Shown piece by piece: positions 42,714 through 50,209 of a stretch of DNA of 50,209 bases (position 1 is the first letter of the stretch; the number at the start of each line of letters is the position of its first letter). Origin of the DNA: Polyrhizophydium stewartii (Eukaryota > Chytridiomycota > Chytridiomycetes > Rhizophydiales); contig JADGIZ010000012.1 in NCBI GenBank assembly GCA_027604665.1, forward strand, positions 1 through 50,209, in the 5' to 3' direction. A program made the translations under genes and the position numbers. Below the pieces are notes generated by a model that was not told where the DNA came from, ran no database searches, and saw nothing but the letters and a program-made list of their open reading frames with translations.

Positions 42714-44453
42714 TCACGCCGACTTGAGAATCGCACTCGCGGGGCCATACTGGTTGTAGTCGGCCTTTGTGATATACGAGATGCTGCTGTTGTTGGCGAA
42801 AACAATCTGCGCCAAAGTCAGCAACGGCCAGCAGGCGGGCTTCGGCAGACGCTTGCCCCCTCCACCTTGGCAGTGATGGATCCGCCGAGGAATGCAGCTT
42901 CCGCCGGCCGGTCCTTGAACGAGACCAGGTAGTCCGGCAGCCGAAGCCACTTGATCTCCTTTGCCTGGTATTCGCTCGACGTTTCCGAGGCCGCGATGAG
43001 CGGCGCAATCTCCTTTTCGAAGCGTTCCCGGATACCTGGAGACCAAAGGTGCGCGCGAGGGTATTAGAATGAGCAGCCGCCGCTCTGGGCAGTCCCGGTG
43101 AAGATACTTGCCTTTGATGCTGCTGCAGCCGCCCGTAAGCAGAGTGTTTTCCCACAAGAACAGGCGCTTCTCGGGCTCGGAGGAGTTACTGATGACGACG
43201 TGGATCGCCTCGTGGACACCAATGACGTCTTTCCCGACGAGATCGGGGTGGAACAGCACGCGCAGTGCATCTCCACGCAGCGCGCCGACGGTGACCTGAG
43301 GCATGCTCGCGTCAGTGGGTTGGCCGAGATCGCGCAGTCATCATGGTGCAAGCCAAAAGACCTTTTCGCCCTTGAACTCGACCTCGGCAGGCTGCAGTTG
43401 GAAGGACTCGATGATGGGTGCAGAATACGTGGGCGACTCCATGATCGCGCGGGCCAGCTCGGACCCAATCAGGTGCCCGTATGCCTGCGAGAACGCGGAG
43501 TCCGCGCACATGAGCTTGACCATGTACTCCTCGACATCCCTGCCGCCGACGGGCAGCGTGACGACGGAGCCGTGCAGCACCACGTTGTCAAACACGGGCG
43601 AGATGGTTGTGGTTGAGTGCCCAACGTCGACCACCAGGCCCGATGTCACGCCGACGCCATAGAGCGACGCAAGCGCCTGGTCCAGCAGAAAGACGCCCGG
43701 TGCGTTGATGTACTCGAACAGCACCTGCGTCGCGCGCTCCTGGTCGCCGCGCGACCACGTCGCCGGAACGTTGAGCAGAACCGGTCGGCTGTTGGTCGAG
43801 CGATCGACGCCGCAGCCCTTGACAAACAGGACACGCCTGCGGGTGCCGCGCGGCGGCGTCGAGACACCGAAGCGCACCCAGATGCAGATCCGTTCGGCGT
43901 CGACGACCATGGCGATGCTGCGTTAGCGCCCGTCGCATGCGAGCGTGCAGACATGCCGGCCATCTGGACACGCACCATAAGTCGCGGAGGGCAGCCCAGT
44001 CGGCCACACGGCCGTCGGCGAGCGGCCAAACCCACTCGCCACTCTGCTCGCCCGGCGCCGGCTTGGCCCCAACCTCGCTCTTGTCGACGCGCGAGAGCAC
44101 GGGCTGGCAGCGCCAAGCACGTCCCGCGCGACGCAGCGAGCGGCGGGGCCGTTAGGGCAGGCATAGGCGCGCAGCCGGAAAACAGGTTCCAGCAGGCGTC
44201 GTTGGCGCGCGGAACAGGCGCAGCCGCCGGTTGTCGCCGCCGCGAGCCAGCATCAACAAAGCGACGAGAGGGATCAGCTTGCGGACGTGACTCGAGGGCT
44301 GCGGGGAGGGCGGGTCTGGCGACCGGCCGCGCGGTCAGTGCGGCGTGGACGCACCGGCGCGGGCGGGTTCTGGTAGTCGGCGGTGCCCAGGCGCGTGCAC
44401 AGCGAGCCCGGGTCCAGCACGAGGAGGTCGCCTTCGCGTGGGATGAACGACAT
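42714..44453 (-). CDS. Actin-related protein, Arp9-like
   Basis: The start ATG at 44453 encodes SFIPREGDLLVLDPGSLCTR (exon 1, 44453-44355), the degenerate phosphate-1 strand of a divergent actin. A 251-nt intron is followed by PVLSRVDKSEVGAKP from 44103. Then come RRRVLFVKGCG, LLNVPATWSRGDQERATQVL, FLLDQALASLYGVGVTSGLVVDVGHSTTTI (phosphate-2-like DVGH instead of DxGxG), LPVGGRDVEEYMVKLM, LLTGGCSSIKG, GGSITAK and a C-terminal ITKADYNQYGP in place of the actin WI-K-EY--GP end. Loss of key ATP-contact glycines and the HPGS/DPGS-type start are as in fungal Arp9, a subunit of SWI/SNF-type remodellers; another divergent Arp is possible. The stop at 42714 lies 86 bp before the next start. Confidence 0.6.
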
Positions 44454-44475
44454 GGCGGAAAGTCCAAGAGGACTT

Positions 44476-47400
44476 TTATTCAAGGATGCCGATCCGACCG
44501 GCAGCGAAGATGCCAGCGGCAAGTATCACCTGCAGAGCCGCCAGCGCACCAATGCGGCGTGCCTCGCTGCGATGCACGGCAACGTCAGCCATTATCTGCA
44601 ACTGCGCGGGGGGGGTGTCACTCACATCAGATGCAGATCCACGAGCGTCGACGCCAGGACAACGCGCATGCCCTGCACCGAAGCCTGCTCCGAGAATGGC
44701 AACATCGTGAAGAGGCCAGCCTGATGTGTTTGAGACAAAAGCATTCAGCCATTTTCGCGCCAACCGCTCTTGACTATTTGGTATTTCACGGCTCACCTTG
44801 GCGATAATCCACAGGCCGGCCATCGTCATTGGCGAGAGTCGATCGCCGCGGCGTCGGGTGCGGTGATGAGAGGCTGTCTGAGGTGCCGGTGGCGAGACGT
44901 GCGCGTCGCGGTCTGGACGACCAGAGTCGTCGTTTGGCAAGATAAACGAGTTTTCATGCTTGTTGGATCGGTGCTCAAGGCGCAGGTCGTGCGCCAGCAC
45001 CATCTGGGTGGACGTTTGGCGAGAGAGCCGAGATTCTGTGCCGGAAACGTGCTGCCGAGACTCTGGCGCGCCAGGCTTGTTCGAATGACCGTGTATGTGG
45101 CCGTCCGGACCCGCCTGCAATGAGGCATCCTGAGCAGGGGCAGATGCAGCATCTGGAACCGAAATTGGTGACTCTCTTGTGGTCGGCGAGTCGACAATCT
45201 GGATGGATGGGCTCCGCGAGAGGCCATGCGAGCCGTGCCCAGCAATTACGCCATCGGTGTCGATGCTTGACCCGTTTGCGTGCAGTGCACTCCTTGGGGG
45301 TTTGCTGCCGGAGCTGGATCCTCGATTGCGGACGCCACCACCGCTGCCTTCTGCTCTCGGCGCGGATCTAGTGGCGGTTCTCTCTGTCGTCCCAGCGCTC
45401 GTCGGGCTGCAATAGTTGCGGATGACTTGATCTGCAGTCGGTCGCGCGTCGGGATCGGGGTTCATGAGGCTTGCAATCAGATTCTTAAGATCTGCAGGAA
45501 CGCGGTTGCCGCTTGGGGGAAATGAGACACTGCATCGATTGCATCCCGTCAGCCATCCATTCGGCGGAGGAGCCGAGGTGCGCAGGGCAACTCACGACTT
45601 GAAATTGATGATGTCCAGCTTGAGCTGATCGACGTCGTCCACCTGCGCATACGGCACAGACGAGTAGCAAAGAAAATAGAGCACCACGCCGAGAGACCAC
45701 ATGTCGGCCTTTGTCGAGTGGTTGGAGAGATACTGGTTGTTGTGGTCTTTGCGCAGCAGTTCCTGGCGTAGTTGCGTGCGTCAACAGTACGCCGGTGGTG
45801 GCGCAAGCACCGAGATTGCAGGTAAAGGCTCACAGGAGGCATAAATTCGAGAGTTCCTGTCGCACCTGTGCGCTCCCGCTCAACGGCGTCTGATATGACC
45901 TCGCATTCGCCAAAGTCTGATATCAAGATCCGCGGGCTGCCTCGAGATACCGTCAGCATGACTTTGTGAAGTTAACTTTTGGGCAGCATGGCATCGGTAC
46001 GCACATCCCAGAGCGCGAAGAGTCTGCGTATCGCAGGAGCAGATTGGGCGGCTTCAAATCGCGATGGATGATGCCGTGGCGGTGCAGATGCGCGAGGCCG
46101 TGGCAGATGTCCGAAAAGAGACTGCGGATGACTGGCTCGATGAGGAAGCGTACTTTTGCGCCGTCTGGAGCAACGCCGATGCCGCCTTCAATTGCCGCGT
46201 TCGATGTGCTCGACTGCGCCATCTGGGAGCCCAGGTGAGTAGCGAGGGACTGGGGCGGCCAAATCAGATCAAGGTTGTCTGCGTGTCCAATGTGGTGGCA
46301 TTGTCAGCGCGATATCTCGAATCACTATATAAGTAGATGCATGCGGTATCTTGCCGATATCCAAGGAGGAATCGAGAACAAGCGATTGCGTCGACGCCTG
46401 CTGATGAAACTGCTGTGCGAGCTGCTGACGCGATGCTCGCTTGGCGGCGCGCATCGCGCGAAAGGTACGCTTGATCCGGTCTGACGAGCTGCGGTCCGAG
46501 GACAGACCACCTGCAGTCTGCGGAGAATCTGCAGGGCTCTCTGCAACAGGCCGGGCAGCAGACGAGCCCGGAAGCCCAATTGGCGCAAACGCCGAGCCGA
46601 GTTCAGGTTCGAGGGGGTCCCACTGGACGCGCAAGAACTCCTCGAGATTGCCGCCATTGGCCAGCTCCATGAGCACAAACAGACAGGGCACCTCTGGGCC
46701 AAAGAGCGTGAGCTGGCGGTTCTCAAGCCATGCATGCTTGTACTCGATGATGTTTGGATGCTTGAGTCGCTCAAGCAGGTGCACCTCCTTGAGCATGCGC
46801 ACGAGCCAGGTATGGGAGGTGCCGACCGGAATGGCCTTGACAGCGAACTGGCCAAGCGGAACCTTATCGAGCACCTGTGCGCGCCGTCAGTCAGCGGCGC
46901 CGTTTCGAAGGCGTTCCATGGCAAAGTGCACGCGCTGCGACGCACATGTTGGCACAGAAAGACACTGCCGCGCTGGCCGCGGCCGAGCTTGCGCTCCTCG
47001 ACAAAGAAGCGGTCATAGTACCCCTGGTTGAACGACCGCGCGTCGAGCGTCACGGGCTCGTCGCGGCCATGGCCGGCTTCTGTGTCTGCACCATCCGGAA
47101 GCGCCGCTTCTGTGATGCGCGGAGATCTCGACTTGGACGCACGGAGTGTGTCGGGACTCAGCCCGGCGCGATATTCGGCTGGCTCGCTTTGAGCCGTGGA
47201 AGGCGATGGGTCCACTCTGGCAAGCAGGTCGGCCTGTGTGTTGTCCGGTACAAGCGAGATCTGGGACAGCGAGGCGGATCTGCGGCGGGCCAGGCGCGAG
47301 CTGCCAGCCTGCAGCGGGACCATGCGCGAGAACGGCAGCGACGCCTCCGCATCGAGTGGTGCGGATGCAGGCCCAGCCGCCGCCGAGCTGCCGCCGCCAG

Positions 47401-48031
47401 CGCCGCTGAGCTCGGCAAGAAGGCGAAAGTACTTTGAGTCGACAAAGGAAACGTGCTGCGTTTGGCCGTCTGCGGCCTGGCCCGACCCTTGGTGCTGCTG
47501 GTGGGGCTCCGCAGGCGCCGAGTGCGTGTGGGCACGTGGCTGGCGCTGCGGGATGAGGACGGGCTGGCCGCACATGGGGCACGCCCCACGAAAGGCCTGG
47601 GTCAAGGGCGAGCCGGGACGTCAGCAACAAGCTTTTGCACGGCAGCAACGGCCAAGGTCCTGGCGGCGCACCGGCTCTTGGTGGTGCAGCGCGCGCACGG
47701 CGACACGGCGGCGGTCCTTGTCGAACAGCACCAGCTGGCGAGCCTCGTGGTTGCGCAGCACGACGCTCCACGAACCCTGGCGCACGAGGGCAGGCGCATC
47801 CGGCGCGCTAGTCGACAACACCAAGGCGCCTGCGCCGGCGACGTCGGGGCTGGCTGGTTCGGGGCTGCCGCCGCGCTCCTCGGCGGCAGCAGCAGCATCT
47901 GAGTCGACGTCCATGTCTGCGCTGAGGCCGAGGCCACCGTCCACGTCGAGGTCCATGGCGTCGCCGCGATCGATGCCTGCGGCTGGCTCGGGGAGTGTCG
48001 CCGGCCGTCTTCGCGGCTGCCGCTTCGGCAT
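44476..48031 (-). CDS. IKS-family protein Ser/Thr kinase with C-terminal membrane segment
   Basis: The proposed start at 48031 encodes MPKRQPRRR, then an acidic region and SWSVVLRNHEARQLVLFDKD. A spliced CPMCGQPVLIP zinc-knuckle motif and FVDSKYFRLLAEL follow. This is the order of fungal IKS kinases. The kinase domain has the loop LGRGQRGSVFL, FAVKAIPVG, LLERLKHPNIIEYKHAWL, then a long Ser-rich insert in the hinge region. It continues with HRDLKPPNLLL, ILISDFGECE, GTLEFMPPELL, STKADMWSLGVVLYFL and MNPDPDARPTADQVI, so every catalytic residue is present. A low-complexity tail ends in ALAALQVILAAGIFAAGRI, a membrane segment. The last introns were checked in phase; earlier ones are approximate. 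Biological role in fungi is poorly defined. The stop is 22 bp before the Arp9-like ATG on the same strand. Confidence 0.8.
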
Positions 48032-48278
48032 CTGACGGCAAGTGTGGAAGCGTATGGATGCGCGAGGGCAGCTCAAGCCAGGTGCAGCCATGACCCAGAG
48101 TTCATTTGAGTCTTTGCGGTCGGAATGAGTCGGCCGGCAGGGGTTCAGCGGGCTGGGCACGAGACAAAACAGGAATGGATGGATGGATGGGTGGGTGGAT
48201 GCTCTTTTGGCATCGGCGGCCCGACAGCAGTGCTTGGTGCATGTGTGGACGGCAACGGGGACACCCAAGGAGCGACCT
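48032..48278. other. Intergenic stretch with GGAT tetranucleotide run
   Basis: This 247-bp gap lies between inositol-phosphate synthase and the IKS-type kinase, both on the minus strand. It contains a GGAT/GGGT microsatellite at about 48173-48200 (five to six units). The kinase promoter should lie here. No gene is seen. Confidence 0.5.
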
Positions 48279-50070
48279 TTAGAAGCAGCGGTGCTCGAGC
48301 GTCATGTCCGACTGCGGGGCAAGGCCGATACAGGCGCGGAGGATGTTCTCGATCGCGGAGCGCTGCTTCGAGAGCGCATTGACGACGGGAGTGCCGTTTG
48401 GCACGATCGGGGCCTTGAGCATGTACGAGAGCACCGACAGGACGGGGTGGAAGGGCGCAAAGGCGTCCTTGTCGTCAGTCTTGTACTGGATGCGCGTGAA
48501 CAGCTCCGTGAGAAGAGTCAGGTCGAGGATCAGCGGGGAGGCCAGGAGCGAGTCTTCGCAGACGTTGTAGATCGAGATGGTGCTGCGGCCGCCCATGAAG
48601 ATCTCGCTGACATACTCGTCGAGGGCACGCTTGCTGTCGCCGACCGAGGGGCAGTACTTGATGACGACAATGTGGTCTGGCTTCTCGCCGTCCTTGTACA
48701 GGATGCGGTTGGCCTCGACCATGTCGTCGACGACGTTGCTCTTTGAGATCTCCTTGCTGCGGAACTGCTGCGGGGCCGACAGGTTCATGCCGTCGTTGTT
48801 GCCGAGGTGGTTGTAGCTGGTGATGGCGAGCGGCTTGATGCCGGCGTTGACCAGGAAGTCGACCAGGACCGACTTGAGCTTGGTCTGGCCGCTCTTGAAG
48901 TCGTCGCCGCCGATAAAGACCTTTTCGCGCTCGGCGAGCTCAACGGCGCCGGGCACAAACGTGTTCTGCGGCGAGCCGTTGACGAAGGGCGAGCCCTCGA
49001 GGATCGAGGCCACGGCAAAGATGGTCGAGGGGGCAATCTCGTCGTGGCCGAGCTTGATCGACTTGAGCAGGTTGTCAGCCGTGTCGTTGACGCCCGGGAG
49101 GATGTCCGAGTAGCGCTCAGTGTTGGCGGTCCAGAGCACAATGACGCGGTCGAGGCCGTTGTCGGCCTTGAAGTTGCGGATGTCGCGGCGGATCTGCTCG
49201 AGATGCTCGATCTTGGTGTCGGCGGCGATCAGATTGTCGGCGCGGTCCTTCTGGTTCCCGGCAATGTAGTCCGGGTAGTAGATGGACGGGAGCGGCTTGA
49301 GCTCCTTCATGGCGTCAACAAGCTGGCGCTGCAGGTCGTAGTCGAGGACCTTTGCGCGCTCCATGGCCTCGGCGAGGTTGGCGGACGAGATGTCCCAGCC
49401 GCCAACGACAATGTCGTTGGGGTGGACCATGGGCAGCACCGACGAGAAGGGGATGTAGACGTCCTTGCCCGTGACAGCGTCGGTGCCAAGCTTGATGGTC
49501 GAGGCCTGGATGACGGAGCCAAAGTAGTTGGAGTGCTGGACGCCCTCCTTGGTGCGCCATGACAGGCCCTTGCGGTTGGCGAGGATGGAGGCGGTCACGG
49601 TGGAGCCGTTGTTGCCGCCCCAGCCGACCAGCATGAGGCTGGGCGGCGGGCAGACCGTGCCGGGTTGAGATCGGGGTCGGTTGGTCAGCAGGCGCATCGG
49701 CGGCGGGCAAACGGAAAGCACGTGCAGGGCGGGGCAAAAGGGAGACAGCGGCGGGGGGATGGCCGGCCGCCGTGGCGGGATCGCGGCAGAGGGGGACAAA
49801 GGGAGCACGCCGCACGCACCCGAGCTTGGGCAGCTTGCGGTCGACCTTGAACTGGTAGTTCTTTTCGGTCGGCACGACGGTGAGCGAGCCGTCGGCGTTG
49901 GTCGAGACCTGGGCGTCGCGGTACACATAGTTGGACAGAATGTGCTCGGGCGTGTACTGCACGTTGGGCGAGTTGACCTGGATGGTGACATGGGCCGCGC
50001 GCGTCGGCGCGGCAGCAGCAGCGGCAGCAGCAGCGGCCGGCTGCTGCGTCGAGGCAGTTCCAGAGACCAT
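48279..50070 (-). CDS. INO1: Inositol-3-phosphate synthase
   Basis: Two exons (50070-49820 and 49638-48279) give 536 residues, the size of yeast Ino1. The enzyme converts glucose 6-phosphate to 1D-myo-inositol 3-phosphate with bound NAD, the only de novo source of inositol for phosphoinositides. Motifs are the NAD-binding [12 protein letters not shown] at the start of exon 2, [43 protein letters not shown] and [13 protein letters not shown]; the SGQTK and GDSKRA lysines belong to the active site. The N-terminus carries a poly-Ala run (GCA/GCC repeats, about 50000-50035) before [12 protein letters not shown], where conservation begins. Exon 1 ends in phase 2 within KLG, so the 181-nt intron splits the conserved core just before LMLVGWGG. 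Upstream sequence to the window edge is untranslated. Confidence 0.96.
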
Positions 50071-50209
50071 GGCGGGCAGAGAGTTGGTGCGGAGAGACGT
50101 GGGAGAGGCGGGTGCGGATTCGGGTGGGATCGAGGACTTAGGCAGTTTTCGGTTTGGGAAAGCTGCGCTTGTTGCCTCGGTGCGTGTTGTGCGAGCTGTG
50201 GGGCGGGCG

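Noticed and set aside
43617..44807. 396-codon plus-strand open frame
   Set aside because: It crosses the Arp9-like gene and the end of the kinase on the opposite strand. No conserved motif is seen and both minus-strand genes are credible.
48807..49562. 251-codon plus-strand open frame
   Set aside because: It is antisense to highly conserved inositol-3-phosphate synthase sequence.
1..50209. tRNA or rRNA genes
   Set aside because: No stretch with an RNA polymerase III A-box/B-box pair or conserved rRNA sequence was noticed when reading both strands.

Overview
The window is nuclear DNA from a GC-rich eukaryote with compact genes. Most genes are cut by short GT-AG introns (mostly 54-180 nt) that usually carry a CTGAC element before the 3' splice site. 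The gene content points to an early-diverging flagellated fungus, most likely a chytrid. Fungal-type genes are a LEU4-type 2-isopropylmalate synthase, an INO1-type inositol-phosphate synthase, an IKS-type kinase, an Arp9-like protein and a DUF3712-like membrane protein. They sit beside cilium and centriole genes (OFD1-like, an IFT121 C-terminal fragment) and a DPPW adenine methyltransferase resembling the MTA1 clade. The placement is inferred from gene content only.

Layout, 1-14.5 kb: a DUF3712-like membrane protein (+), an ankyrin-like repeat protein (-), an orphan IFT121/WDR35 zinc-ribbon fragment (-), an atypical Rho-type GTPase (-), a gene-free stretch with a tandem repeat, an ACSS3-like acyl-CoA synthetase (-), signal peptide peptidase (+), an MTA1-like N6-adenine methyltransferase (+) and 2-isopropylmalate synthase (-).

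Layout, 14.6-36 kb: an OFD1-like LisH/coiled-coil protein (+) is followed by the main point of interest, a cyclic-nucleotide neighbourhood. It holds (i) a 16-exon, about 2,337-residue fusion of Ser/Thr kinase, AAA-type ATPase, helical repeats, GAF and a class I phosphodiesterase (+); (ii) MYG1 (+); (iii) a polytopic membrane phosphodiesterase (-); and (iv) a cyclic-nucleotide-binding F-box/LRR protein (+) that shares a 166-bp divergent promoter with (iii). Genes (i), (iii) and (iv) could sense, destroy and respond to cAMP/cGMP.

Layout, 36-50 kb: an AP180/CALM-type ANTH clathrin adaptor (+), a coiled-coil protein resembling augmin subunit HAUS3 (-), an Arp9-like protein (-), an IKS-type kinase (-) whose stop codon lies 22 bp before the Arp9 start, and inositol-3-phosphate synthase (-).

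Exon joins were worked out by eye from splice sites and reading-frame phase. They are stated exactly where every junction was checked and as approximate otherwise. No tRNA, rRNA, CRISPR array or transposon was recognised.
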